A stretch of DNA of 36,331 nt from Actinomycetota bacterium (GCA_021324595.1 JAJPIV010000115.1:1-36331); one strand, 5' to 3'. Positions 15,348 through 23,968 are shown, numbered from the stretch's first letter. Numbers and translations are program-made. Notes: generated by a model not told the origin, from the letters alone.

Positions 15348-17636
15348 CTACCTCCGCCGCCGCAGCGGGCGCAGCCAGAACGGCCCGGCGGGGCCCTCAT
15401 CGCCGGGGCCGTCCGGCGGAGGGCCGGGCGCCTGGGCCGCCGGTCCTTGCCGTCCGTCCCGCCCGCCCGGTGCCGCGCGCTGGCGCCCGGGCCGGGCCGG
15501 CGCGTCCGGCGGCCGGGGCGGGGGAGCCGCCGCCGGCGGCCGGGGCGAGGGAGCCGCCGCCGGCAGCCGGGGCGAGGGAGCACCGGGCGCCGCCGGCGCC
15601 CGGCCCGGGATGATCGCCCGGCCATTCCCGGTGCCGTTCCCCGCACCTGGCTCGCTGCCGCCCGGGCCGAACCAGCCGGCCGGCGCGCCCCGGCGCGGCG
15701 GCAGCCGCAGCGGCGGCGCCTGCCGCGCGGGGCCGCCGGCCGAGGTGGCCCACGCCCTGGCTCGGCCGGACGCGGTGGCTGCCGCCTCCGGCGCGGCGCC
15801 CGCCGTCGGCCCCGCCACGGTCGCCGGCGCGGCGCCGTCGGCCTGCGCGGCGGCGTCGGCTGCCCCGGCCGCCACGGCGGCCGCGCTCCCGGTCCCCCCA
15901 GCCGTCACCCCGGCCGCCTGGACCGGGTGGCGGCGCGCCCACCGCGCAGCGCGGTACCCGGCGAATCCGGGGATGGCGATGCTGGCCGCGCTGAGCGTGT
16001 TCGCCCGGGCCGTCGCCGCGGCCCGGGCAAGGTCGGCCTCGGCCCGCTCGGCCGATCCGATGGCCCCGTACCCGACCGCCGCGAACAGGTGCTGGAACGG
16101 CTTGCGGTAGATGAACACCGCGACCGTCACCAGCGTGATCATCAGGATCTTCAGCGCCCATGGCAGGACGGCGTCCGATGTCCCCATGATCAGCGCGTAG
16201 CAGTAGAGCAGCACGCTCAGCGCCAGCGCCACGGCCGCCTGCTTGAGCAGCACGCCGATCAGCATCTCGAACCAGCGCACCGCCACCACCCGGCCGAAGC
16301 CCGGGTGAGTGCCGACCAGCAGGAAGAACGGCCCGACGATGAGCAGCAGCAGGAAGCCGAGCTTGAGCAGGATCAGCGTCACCGAGATCAGCAGCACGAG
16401 CAGGCCGGCGACGACGGCGGCGAGCAGCGCGGCGAACGCTATCTCCAGCCGGGTGGTCCACTCCTTGCCCTGGAAGAGCGGGAAGACGGCGGCGTCGTTC
16501 TGCTGGATGCTCCGCGCGATGCCCGCGTAGGCATCCTGCTTCGCGGTGACGAGCGCGGGCGTCGCCTTCTCATTGACCGCGATCGCTTGCGCCCACAGCA
16601 GCCCGCGCGCGTAGGTGTTGACCGGGGTGGGCCTGCCGTGACCGGTCGCGTAGGCGGTGGTGCCGAACTCCCCGTCCAGCCAGGGCTTGCAGACCAGCAC
16701 GGTCCACAGCTCGTTGGCGTTCTGATCCACCACGGTCGGGCCCGCGGTGTAGCTGTAGCTGGCCGGGCTGATCTGCGGATCGCCCGGGGAGACCGGCAGG
16801 CAGCTCGCCTGGCCGGGGGTCGGCAGGTGGGCGAAGGCCGTGTTCAGCGCCGTGCTGATGCCGTCCGAGACCCCCTTGCCCAGGCCGGTGAAGTCGGCGG
16901 GCCTGCCGATCAGCCAGATGGCCGCCGCGCAGGCCAGGACCATCCACAAGGTGCCCTCGATGGTGCGCGTCCCGCGCTTGCGGATCAGCCCCTGCCAGGC
17001 CAGCCAGATGGCCGCGAGGATGACGACCACCGCGACGTAGGGGAAGTAGATCGCGTTGCCCAGGCTGGAGATCAGGTGATCGGCCACGCCCTGCAGCCAG
17101 CCGAGGACCCCCTCCCCGGCGGCGGACTGGTAGACCGTGATCGTCACCCGGTCGATGGCCTTGGCGAAGTCGAACAGCATCCCCGCCACGTCGTTTCCGA
17201 TCAGCGACGTCATGTCCGAGCACTGCAGGTCGGTGGCGGCCCAGAACTGGCCCGCCATCCCGTACTCGTTGTACGGGGTGGCCAGCGCCGCGCCGCCGGC
17301 GGGCGGCTTGACCAGGGCGTCCAGGCCTCCGGTCGCGGACTCGGGCTGCGGGTTACCGGGCTGGCACAGGTTGTTCAGCGCCCCGATCGCGCCGGACGAT
17401 CCGAGGGAGCAGAACCCGAGCAGCCCGCCGATGTCCCCGATCCCGGGCACCGAGCACGGGCCGCCGGCCGCCGGCGTGGTCGCGGCGACCGTGGTGACGC
17501 TCGCCGTCGCGGGCGTGGCCGCGCCGGGGGCCGTGCCGCTGCCCGGCGACCGGGCCAGCTGCCCGGCGATGACGAGCACGGCCATGACCAGCAACGCCGC
17601 GGCGGCCCGGCGACGTAGCCGACGGGAAGGGGGCAT
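15348..17636 (-). CDS. TrbL/VirB6-like polytopic conjugation protein
   Basis: A 762-aa protein. A signal-anchor (AAAALLVMAVLVIAGQLA, 11-28) is followed by an outside Cys-containing region. Membrane helices cluster at about 200-260 (YFPYVAVVVILAAIWLAWQG; TLWMVLACAAAIWLIG) and 400-520 (FAALLAAVVAGLLVLLISVT; LLLLIVGPFFLLVGT; MLIGVLLKQAAVALALSVLL; ILMITLVTVAVFIY). About 240 cytosolic residues at the C-terminus are Ala/Pro/Gly-rich. This is the TrbL/VirB6 pattern: a long N-terminal outside domain, a conserved central helix bundle and a variable tail. It should form the inner membrane part of a type IV secretion channel. The ATG at 17636 has AGGAG at 17643-17647, which decides against the frame's extension to 17960. 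Confidence 0.87.
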   Translation of the reverse strand: MPPSRRLRRRAAAALLVMAVLVIAGQLARSPGSGTAPGAATPATASVTTVAATTPAAGGPCSVPGIGDIGGLLGFCSLGSSGAIGALNNLCQPGNPQPESATGGLDALVKPPAGGAALATPYNEYGMAGQFWAATDLQCSDMTSLIGNDVAGMLFDFAKAIDRVTITVYQSAAGEGVLGWLQGVADHLISSLGNAIYFPYVAVVVILAAIWLAWQGLIRKRGTRTIEGTLWMVLACAAAIWLIGRPADFTGLGKGVSDGISTALNTAFAHLPTPGQASCLPVSPGDPQISPASYSYTAGPTVVDQNANELWTVLVCKPWLDGEFGTTAYATGHGRPTPVNTYARGLLWAQAIAVNEKATPALVTAKQDAYAGIARSIQQNDAAVFPLFQGKEWTTRLEIAFAALLAAVVAGLLVLLISVTLILLKLGFLLLLIVGPFFLLVGTHPGFGRVVAVRWFEMLIGVLLKQAAVALALSVLLYCYALIMGTSDAVLPWALKILMITLVTVAVFIYRKPFQHLFAAVGYGAIGSAERAEADLARAAATARANTLSAASIAIPGFAGYRAARWARRHPVQAAGVTAGGTGSAAAVAAGAADAAAQADGAAPATVAGPTAGAAPEAAATASGRARAWATSAGGPARQAPPLRLPPRRGAPAGWFGPGGSEPGAGNGTGNGRAIIPGRAPAAPGAPSPRLPAAAPSPRPPAAAPPPRPPDAPARPGRQRAAPGGRDGRQGPAAQAPGPPPDGPGDEGPAGPFWLRPLRRRR

Positions 17637-17665
17637 CGGGGGCTCCTGGGTTATCGGTGTGCCTG

Positions 17666-20272
17666 CTAGGGCGCAGGCGCCTGCACCTGGCCGGGCGATC
17701 TCCCCCGTGCCCGCTGATCGCCGGCCGGCGGCGCCGCGCCGGCCCCCCGTGGCATGCCGGCCGCCGGGCGCCGGCCCGCAGCCGCGGCCGGGCGTCCCTC
17801 CCGCGCGGGTGACTGGCCGGGCCCGGGCTCCTGTGGCGTGACCGGGGCCTGCGCCGACCCGGCCCGGGTCGGGTTGGTGTCCAGCCAGCGCCGGAGCTGG
17901 TCGGACACCAGGTCGATCAGGATCCGCCCGGCGCGGCCGTCCAGGTCGCGGAAGACGCACTCCCCGTTGCCCAGGCTCCGCAGCACCGCCTGATGCTCGT
18001 CGGAGGGCTCGACCCCGAGCAGTGACATCACGTTCGCGGTCTCGGCCCGCTCGGTGGAGCGGAACGCGAATACCGCCGAGATGCAGTTGGTCACCTGCTC
18101 GTTCAGCAGGTCGCCCGCGTTCTGCGAGACCAGGACGAGCGCGGTGTTGCGCGACCGGCCCATCCGTGAGACCTCGGGGATCAGCTTGGCCCCCTGCGGG
18201 GTCGACGTCACCGCCCAGGCCTCGTCGAGCACGATCGCCTTGGGAATCCCGCGGTCCATGCCGTTCAGCAGCCGCCGCGCGAACTGGCTGACCAGGTAGA
18301 GCAGCGCGACCGAGAGCCGCTGCTCATAGGAGTAGTCGTCGCGCTTGACGCCGACGTCGGGCAGCGTCAGGCCCGCCAGCGTGAACACCGTCGTCCACCC
18401 CTGCGCGTCGATCCGGTCCCCGCCGGAGGGCGCGAAGCAGAGCCTGGCCAGGCGCATCTCCGACATCGAGCGCAGCACCGCGCCCAGGTTCTTCGCGGCG
18501 GCCTCGGGCGCCGCCTCCAGGTGCTCGACCACCTTGCCCAGGCTCGGCCGTTCCCCGGCGCTCACCGCGCCGACCGCCTGGATCATGGCGCTCTCCCGTT
18601 CCTCGCTCATGCCGGGCAGCAGCAGCCGGAGCGTCTCGGCCGCCATGGTCCTGCGCTCGGCGAGATCGTCTCCGAAGGAGAACGGGTCGAGCAGCCCGGC
18701 GGCCGCGCTTCCGAGCGGGAGCACCCGCGCCCGCCGGCCGCGGTCCGAGAGCAGCCGCACCAGCGGCTCGGCATCCCCCTTCGGGTCGATCACCGCGACT
18801 GTCACCCCGCGCAGGGCCAGCTGCAGGATCAGCAGCAGCGCGAGCGTGGTCTTGCCGCCGCCGGGCTCGCCGGTGATGGCGATCGCCGTCGGCCGGTTCC
18901 TGGCCGCCGCGACCAGCGGGTCGAAGTGCACCACCGAGCGGGCCCGCCCCGTGGTCTCCCCGATGTAGGGCCCGGCCCAGCCGGCCCCGTCCGCGGCCCG
19001 GTCGCCGAGCTCGACCGTCGCGGTCGGCATGCCCCCCGCGATCGTGTACAGCGGCTGGCGCTGCAGGTAGGAGGCGAGCCTGACCTTCTCCCCCGGCAGG
19101 GACTCGGTGAGCAGCGAGAACTGGTCCCCGGTGGAGTTGACGACGTCGATGCCGATGTCGCGGTAGTGCTCGGTGACTGCCTCGGCGCGCCGCACGCACA
19201 GCTCGCGGGTGGGCGCGGTGACGGCGAGCCGGTGCCAGCCGTAGACGAACGGCAGCCGCTCCTTGGTGATCCCGTGCTCAAGCAGCCGCGCCGCCTCGAT
19301 CTGCTCGGCGAGCGCGAGCGGCAGGTCCGCGCCCGCTTCGCGGATGTGAGCATCCAGGTCGCGAGCGTGGGCGAGCCGGCGGCTCACGTCCTTGCTCGCC
19401 TTGGCGGGCGGGATCAGCCGCATCCGCAGGCTCGCCTCGACCGGGAACGGCAGGGAGTCGGCGTGGTGGAGCCACGGCTCCCCGTCGGGGAAGTACATCA
19501 CGTCGGGGAACCGGGCGAACGACAGGAACGCGGCGTAGGACTCTCCGCCCGGGTGGACCATGCGCAGCATGGTGCGGCCGTTGTGGATCTCGCCCTCGAC
19601 CAAGGCCTCGATCTCGCCGTAGCCCCAGCGGCGCTTGCGCGCCGCGGTCGGCGGCCCGTCCCCCAGCGACCCGGTCAGCGCGTGCCGGAACAGCCAGGCC
19701 ACCTCGTCGGCGGTCGCGTGCCTGGCTGCCAGCGAACTGGCTCCCAGCGCCCGGCCCACCCGCTCGGCCTGGTCGGTCCACCGGCCGATCTCGGCGAGGC
19801 CGACCGCGTCATCCTCGATGCCGAGTAGCTGCTCGCCCGCCCGCGCCGCGGAGGCGAACGGCCCGAGGACGCCGCCGGCGAGCTGGGCGCGCACACCCCG
19901 CTGGCCGAGCCGCACCCCCAGGTAGACCTCCTTGGTCCAGAAGTCCTTCGCCCACACCTGCCGGTACATCTCGTCGAGGTAGGGCTCCCAGCCCGGCCCC
20001 CCGTCGGAGGTCTCGTGCAGCCTCATCGCCCACTCGGCCGCGGGGTAGCTGCGGTGCGCGATGCGCAGATGCACCTCGGCGTCGGGCGCCCTGATGCCGG
20101 CCAGCGCCATGGTGAAGCTGACCGCGAGGGCCTCGCGCTGCTGCCCGGTGAGGAACTCGTAGGAGATCGTGGGCACGCGGAAGTACGCCCAGGCATGCGT
20201 CTCGGTCAGCAGGACCCGGTCATCGAAGTAACGGACCGAGAGCCGGTTCCGGCGGGGGGTGCGGGCCCTCAT
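17666..20272 (-). CDS. VirB4/TraC-like secretion ATPase
   Basis: An 868-aa cytosolic ATPase. The N-terminal half is a VirB4-type regulatory region; the C-terminal half is a RecA-like motor with Walker A GEPGGGKTTLALL (Lys474) and Walker B AIVLDEAW (Asp683, Glu684), followed by the sensor-like LVLVSQN and a Pro/Ala tail. VirB4 proteins power assembly and substrate transfer in all type IV secretion systems. The ATG at 20272 overlaps the stop of the TcpE-MinD gene (ATGA), while the open frame continues upstream to 20476 only by reading through that gene. Downstream, 29 bp separate it from the TrbL-like gene. Both nucleotide motifs are intact, so the machine is probably functional. Confidence 0.93.
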   Translation of the reverse strand: MRARTPRRNRLSVRYFDDRVLLTETHAWAYFRVPTISYEFLTGQQREALAVSFTMALAGIRAPDAEVHLRIAHRSYPAAEWAMRLHETSDGGPGWEPYLDEMYRQVWAKDFWTKEVYLGVRLGQRGVRAQLAGGVLGPFASAARAGEQLLGIEDDAVGLAEIGRWTDQAERVGRALGASSLAARHATADEVAWLFRHALTGSLGDGPPTAARKRRWGYGEIEALVEGEIHNGRTMLRMVHPGGESYAAFLSFARFPDVMYFPDGEPWLHHADSLPFPVEASLRMRLIPPAKASKDVSRRLAHARDLDAHIREAGADLPLALAEQIEAARLLEHGITKERLPFVYGWHRLAVTAPTRELCVRRAEAVTEHYRDIGIDVVNSTGDQFSLLTESLPGEKVRLASYLQRQPLYTIAGGMPTATVELGDRAADGAGWAGPYIGETTGRARSVVHFDPLVAAARNRPTAIAITGEPGGGKTTLALLLILQLALRGVTVAVIDPKGDAEPLVRLLSDRGRRARVLPLGSAAAGLLDPFSFGDDLAERRTMAAETLRLLLPGMSEERESAMIQAVGAVSAGERPSLGKVVEHLEAAPEAAAKNLGAVLRSMSEMRLARLCFAPSGGDRIDAQGWTTVFTLAGLTLPDVGVKRDDYSYEQRLSVALLYLVSQFARRLLNGMDRGIPKAIVLDEAWAVTSTPQGAKLIPEVSRMGRSRNTALVLVSQNAGDLLNEQVTNCISAVFAFRSTERAETANVMSLLGVEPSDEHQAVLRSLGNGECVFRDLDGRAGRILIDLVSDQLRRWLDTNPTRAGSAQAPVTPQEPGPGQSPAREGRPAAAAGRRPAAGMPRGAGAAPPAGDQRARGRSPGQVQAPAP

Positions 20273-22203
20273 CGCGGCTCCGGCGGGCGCCGCGCGAGCG
20301 CATGGACCAGCACGCCCGCGAGCGCGGTGTAGGCCGCCACGGTCGCCGGGGCCAGCAGCCCCGCCCAGCGCCGGGAAGCCGCCATGCCCGGTGCTCGGCC
20401 GGCGGGAGCCGGCGGCCCGGCGGCGGGGCGGACGGAGATCTGGTCGTCCCAGGGCACCCGGACGATCGCGCGGCACTGGCCCGCGCAGAGCCGTTCCGCC
20501 TGCTCCACGTGGGCCAGGCTGCGGCGGCTGACCCCGTTGAAGACCATGATCGCTCCGGCCGCCAGGTCAGCCCGGCCGTTCGCGTCCAGCCACTCGAACG
20601 TCATCCCGACCGCGCCCGGGGCCGCCGGGCTCGCCGGGGCGACCAGGATCACCTGGTCGGCGGCGGGCAGCAGCCTGGGCACCAGCGTGGTGGACGGATC
20701 GGCGAGGACGATCCGGTGCTCCCGCCCGGCCTGCTCGAACGCCGAGACGGCTGCCTCCGCGCCCGGGCCAACCGGGGCCAGCCAGCCCGCAGCCGCCGGT
20801 CCGCCCGTCGTGGCCAGGCGGGCCTCCCGCTCGCCGCTGCCCGCCTCGCCGCCCGCAGCGCGGCCGGGCACGCCAGCGCCGGGGCCGAGGATCACCAGGC
20901 GGGATGCCGCCAGCGACGCCGCCTGGCTCAGCGCGGGCCGCGCCCGCGCCTGCACCGCAAGCGACAGCTCGCCGGGGTTGAGGTCGAGCACGGCGATCGA
21001 GTCCGGGCGAAGGCTGACGAGCACCTCGCCGGCGAGCAGCGCCGTGACGGTCTGGCCCGCGCCGACCGTGCAGCCCAGCACCACGACCCGGGCCGGGCCG
21101 GGAAGGGCCAGCTGCGCCCTCGCCCGGTCGCGCTGCAGCTGGTCAGGCCGTCCGGGGCGGTACCCGCCGGGGACCACGGTGACCCGTTCCGGCCGGCCGG
21201 CGCCGAGCCTGCCGGCCGGGCCGGCCAGCACGCTCTCGACCGCCGGGGGCGGCGCGGTGCCGGACCTGATCACGGTGACGGCGGGACGCCGCCCTTCCCG
21301 CCCGCCCCGGCGCGGCTCGCCCCGGCGCGGCTCGCCCCGGCCCGGCTCGCCCCGGCCCGGCTCGCCCCGGCCCGGTTCGCCACCCGCCGGCCGCGGCGGG
21401 GGCACCCGCCGGGATCGCGCATCGGGGCAGGAAGGGTCGGGGGAGGAGGAACCGCGGGACGGGCGGGCGGCGGGCGGGAAGGGCCGGCCCGCGGTGCCCG
21501 GCCACGGCGCGGGCCGGGCGGGAGGCGCCGGGGCGGCTGGCCGCCGAGCCGCCCCGGCGGTGGCAGGCCGGGCGGCTGAGGCCGTCGCGGGCGCCGGGGC
21601 GGATGCGGCCCCGGCAGCGCGCGCCGCGCCGCTGGCGGGCGCCCCGGCCCCTGGCGCCCGGGCGGGTGCCGCCGGCCCGCCCGGCGCGGCCGGTCGCCTG
21701 GCTGCCCGGCCCGCGACTGCGGCGGCCCCGGCAGGTCGCGCGGGCGCCCGCCCGGCCGCGCCTGCCATCGCGCCGGCCCGGGCCGGCTGGCGTACCGGCG
21801 GCGTCGCCCGGTCCCCCGCCGCTACGCGGTAGGCGGGCGAGAGCCGCCACACCCGGCCGGTCACCGTCACCGTGTCGCGCTCGGCGAGCGGGGCCATCCG
21901 GCACCAGACCCGCGGCTCCGACAGGTAGCGCGCCTGCGACCAGATCAGCTCGGGCAGCCGCTTGCCCTCCAGCACCGGCCGGGTCACCAGCCAGGTCAGC
22001 ACCCCCGGCGGGAGCACGTAGAGCCAGATAAGGGTGTGGCTGAACGGCAGGCCGAGCGCCCCGAGGAGGACCACGTACGGAAGGGTGATCGCCGCGAACA
22101 CGGAGATCTGGCCGATCGGCACCGGCATGGGCAGCCGGAAGTCATACAGCTTGTACAGCCGTTTCTCGATCCGCCAGATGCTCGTGTAGGTGGGCAGGTC
22201 CAC
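20269..22203 (-). CDS. TcpE-like membrane domain fused to degenerate MinD/ParA-like domain
   Basis: A 644-aa protein. Residues 1-110 resemble TcpE: LPTYTSIWRIEKRLYKLYDF, two membrane helices (ISVFAAITLPYVVLLGALGL; LIWLYVLPPGVLTWLVT) and KRLPELIWSQARYL. Residues 130-330 are a low-complexity Ala/Pro/Arg linker with a 15-bp DNA repeat. Residues about 370-590 follow the MinD/ParA order: a P-loop position GCTVGAGQTVTALL, IAVLDLNPG, HRIVLADPSTTLVPRLL, ADQVILVAPAS and GAIMVFNGVS. The P-loop lysine is Gln384 (codon CAG), so ATP hydrolysis is doubtful. A C-terminal hydrophobic segment (615-637) may return to the membrane. GTG start at 22203 with AAGGAG upstream. The fusion suggests a bridge between the channel and a positioning or recruiting function; inference only. 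Confidence 0.82.
   Translation of the reverse strand: MDLPTYTSIWRIEKRLYKLYDFRLPMPVPIGQISVFAAITLPYVVLLGALGLPFSHTLIWLYVLPPGVLTWLVTRPVLEGKRLPELIWSQARYLSEPRVWCRMAPLAERDTVTVTGRVWRLSPAYRVAAGDRATPPVRQPARAGAMAGAAGRAPARPAGAAAVAGRAARRPAAPGGPAAPARAPGAGAPASGAARAAGAASAPAPATASAARPATAGAARRPAAPAPPARPAPWPGTAGRPFPPAARPSRGSSSPDPSCPDARSRRVPPPRPAGGEPGRGEPGRGEPGRGEPRRGEPRRGGREGRRPAVTVIRSGTAPPPAVESVLAGPAGRLGAGRPERVTVVPGGYRPGRPDQLQRDRARAQLALPGPARVVVLGCTVGAGQTVTALLAGEVLVSLRPDSIAVLDLNPGELSLAVQARARPALSQAASLAASRLVILGPGAGVPGRAAGGEAGSGEREARLATTGGPAAAGWLAPVGPGAEAAVSAFEQAGREHRIVLADPSTTLVPRLLPAADQVILVAPASPAAPGAVGMTFEWLDANGRADLAAGAIMVFNGVSRRSLAHVEQAERLCAGQCRAIVRVPWDDQISVRPAAGPPAPAGRAPGMAASRRWAGLLAPATVAAYTALAGVLVHALARRPPEPR
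21304..21378 (-). repeat. Five 15-bp tandem repeats in the linker of the TcpE-MinD gene
   Basis: Five tandem copies of a 15-base unit (CCCGGCGCGGCTCGC on the plus strand, with CCCGGCCCGGCTCGC variants) encode GEPRR and GEPGR units in the linker between the membrane and MinD-like domains. Confidence 0.85.
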
Positions 22204-22250
22204 CTGGCGCGCTCCTTCCGCCTGCCGTCATGAGCTGCATGCCGTCATGG

Positions 22251-22508
22251 CTAGTGGACGCCAAGAGCGTGGGCGATCCCCATCGCCAGCGAACGGACGA
22301 TCCCCGGGACGTAGAAGATGACCGCGATCGCAACGGCAAGAACGAAGAATTGCACGAACCTGATGATCTCGCGAGTGAACAGGAAGAAGATCGCGACGAT
22401 CCCGACGATCCCGAGGAACAGCGGCCCGAACAGGTTCTGCAGATAGGACACAAGGCCCGAGCTGCTGAGCGCCACCGGGGCTGCTGCGATGACTATGTGC
22501 GGCAACAT
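22251..22508 (-). CDS. Small two-helix membrane protein, TcpD-like
   Basis: An 85-aa protein that is almost all hydrophobic, with two membrane helices (FGPLFLGIVGIVAIFFLF and FVQFFVLAVAIAVIFYVPGI) separated by TREIIR. Small proteins of this shape in Gram-positive conjugation operons are called TcpD; a VirB2/VirB3-like role in the channel is the usual guess. The ATG at 22508 has GGAG at 6-9 bases upstream; the frame stays open to 22610, which would overlap the TcpC-like gene and adds an Arg-rich segment, so I reject that start. It lies 58 bp after the TcpC-like gene and 47 bp before the TcpE-like gene. Confidence 0.75.
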   Translation of the reverse strand: MLPHIVIAAAPVALSSSGLVSYLQNLFGPLFLGIVGIVAIFFLFTREIIRFVQFFVLAVAIAVIFYVPGIVRSLAMGIAHALGVH

Positions 22509-22566
22509 AGTTACTCCGGGTTTCCTGAGCACGGATCGCGGCGGCTCCGCGCTGACGGGGAGGGAT

Positions 22567-23592
22567 TCATCGGCCCGGCCACGGCGGTGCCGCGCCGATC
22601 GAACGGACATACCAGGTCGCGCCGCGCCGGGCGACGGTCATGGCATAGGTCATCTCGATCTGCGCCGGCGCGGTCGTGACGGTCGGCGCGCCCCGCCCCG
22701 GGAGCCCGTTGGACGTGCGCCACACGACGGTCACCGTGATCTGCCTGGTCGCTCCGCCGGAGCGGGGAACGGAGAGCTGGACCAGGCCGCCGAACACGAC
22801 GGCGCCGCCCAGGCCGCCGAACCGGGCGCCGCCGGTGAACGCGCGCAGCCTGGCCGCCTGGCCGCTGGCGAAGGCGCGGAAGAAGCCGGGCAGCCTCCGG
22901 CGCAACGCCGCGGCCACCGCCGGGTCGGCGGCCACCGCCCGTGCCCGGGGTGGCGTCACCGCCCGCGGCGGCGGAAGCAGGGCCGGCGGCCCGGAGACGA
23001 CCAGCCCGCCCCGGGCGGCGTACACCGGCACGCCGAGCTCGGCCAGGCGGCCGTTCACCCGGGCGAGCAGGGTGACCACGGCACGGTGCGGGTCGATCAC
23101 CCGGATCCCCGCGACCTGCTCGGCCTGCGCGGACTCCACGCCGACGCCGTCCCAACCGAGCTGCGGATCGGCTCCGGCCGGCAGGAACTGGGCGAGCGCC
23201 GCCGCCCGCTGCGCGGCGCTGGCCGGGCTGAAGTTCAGGTAGACCTGGCCGAACTCAAGCGCGTATGCCTCGGCCAGCGCCACCGGGAAGCCACCGGGAC
23301 CCTGGCCGGCCGATCCGGCGCGGGCCGCCCCGGGTTCCGGGGCACCGGACACGATGGCCGCGATCCCGCGGTAGCCGACCAGCAGCACCACGGTCCACAG
23401 GACGACCCTCAGCGGCCAGATCAGCCACCGCCCGCCGGCCCCGGCCCGGCCGGGCCGGCGCGCGCGCGCGGTGACGCCCGGGCGGCCGGCCGGCCGGCCG
23501 CCCGCCGTTCCGGGCCCGCTCCCCGGCGCCTCAGGCCCGAGGGGCTGGCCAGGCGCGGGCGCGCCAGCGAGCACCTCGTTGCCCGCGGTCAT
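22567..23592 (-). CDS. TcpC-like conjugation protein (VirB8-type scaffold)
   Basis: A 341-aa bitopic protein: about 50 disordered cytosolic residues ending in RARRPGRAGAGGR, one membrane helix (WLIWPLRVVLWTVVLLVGYRGI, near 55-78), and two outside domains. The second (about 230-341) has FFRAFASGQAARLRAFT followed by strands, with ITVTVVWRTSNG and IEMTYAMTVARRGATWYVRS; this is the NTF2-like layout of TcpC/VirB8. TcpC localises to the membrane and holds the conjugation channel together in pCW3-type and Tn916-type systems. The ATG at 23592 has GGAGG about 5 bases upstream. It is the first clearly recognisable gene of the leftward operon. Confidence 0.85.
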   Translation of the reverse strand: MTAGNEVLAGAPAPGQPLGPEAPGSGPGTAGGRPAGRPGVTARARRPGRAGAGGRWLIWPLRVVLWTVVLLVGYRGIAAIVSGAPEPGAARAGSAGQGPGGFPVALAEAYALEFGQVYLNFSPASAAQRAAALAQFLPAGADPQLGWDGVGVESAQAEQVAGIRVIDPHRAVVTLLARVNGRLAELGVPVYAARGGLVVSGPPALLPPPRAVTPPRARAVAADPAVAAALRRRLPGFFRAFASGQAARLRAFTGGARFGGLGGAVVFGGLVQLSVPRSGGATRQITVTVVWRTSNGLPGRGAPTVTTAPAQIEMTYAMTVARRGATWYVRSIGAAPPWPGR

Positions 23593-23678
23593 CGCGCCTC
23601 CGTCAGCCCTCCGGTGCCCGGCTGCCCGCCAGCCCGGGCGCACCATTGCTCGTGCCGGGCACCATTCTGCGGCAATAC

Positions 23679-23693
23679 GCCCTGCCTCAGGGC
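23679..23693 (-). terminator. Short hairpin, possible attenuator ahead of the TcpC-like gene
   Basis: GCCCTG-CCT-CAGGGC forms a 6-bp perfect stem with a 3-base loop, 86 bp before the TcpC-like ATG. It covers the stop codon of the small ORF at 23687-23968. There is no T-run on the minus strand, so a classical terminator is unlikely; it could be an attenuator or chance. Confidence 0.3.
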
Positions 23694-23968
23694 TCTTTGC
23701 GGTCTCCGACGCGCCGATGACCTGCGAAACATCCCGGCAGCTGCCACCAGGCGCGCTCGCGCGCCGGCCGCGCGGCTGCGGGCCGCGCGACGGGTGCCCC
23801 CTGCCCGGCGCCGGGCGACGGGGCGCCGGCCTGCCCGGAGGCCGCCGCGGGGCGGGGCCGCGCGGCCCCGGGAACCCGCGCCGCGGGCGCAGGCGGTCCG
23901 TCCGCCTGGCCGCCGCCGGGCTCCCGTCCGCCGCGCATCGCCGCGCCTGCCTGCTCACGCTCGGTCAC
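23687..23968 (-). CDS. Possible small hydrophilic protein at the head of the T4SS-like operon
   Basis: A 93-aa frame from a GTG at 23968, composed mainly of Ala, Pro, Gly and Arg, ending in a more distinctive WWQLPGCFAGHRRVGDRKEP. Third codon positions are strongly GC, as in genuine neighbours, but random frames in this genome often look alike. The site before the GTG (GGCGGGCAG) is a weak ribosome site. It precedes the TcpC-like gene by 94 bp on the same strand. No family recognised. It may be real because it fills the space between a repeat-marked promoter region and the operon; equally it may be a chance frame. Confidence 0.35.
   Translation of the reverse strand: MTEREQAGAAMRGGREPGGGQADGPPAPAARVPGAARPRPAAASGQAGAPSPGAGQGAPVARPAAARPARERAWWQLPGCFAGHRRVGDRKEP

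Noticed and set aside
15195-17618. 807-aa rightward frame opposite the TrbL-like gene
   Set aside because: The leftward protein has clear membrane helices and conserved layout; the rightward one is Arg/Gly/His-rich noise.
20273-20476. N-terminal extension of the VirB4-like ATPase
   Set aside because: It lies wholly within the upstream TcpE-MinD gene and is Arg/Gly/Pro noise; the ATGA overlap at 20272 gives the better start.
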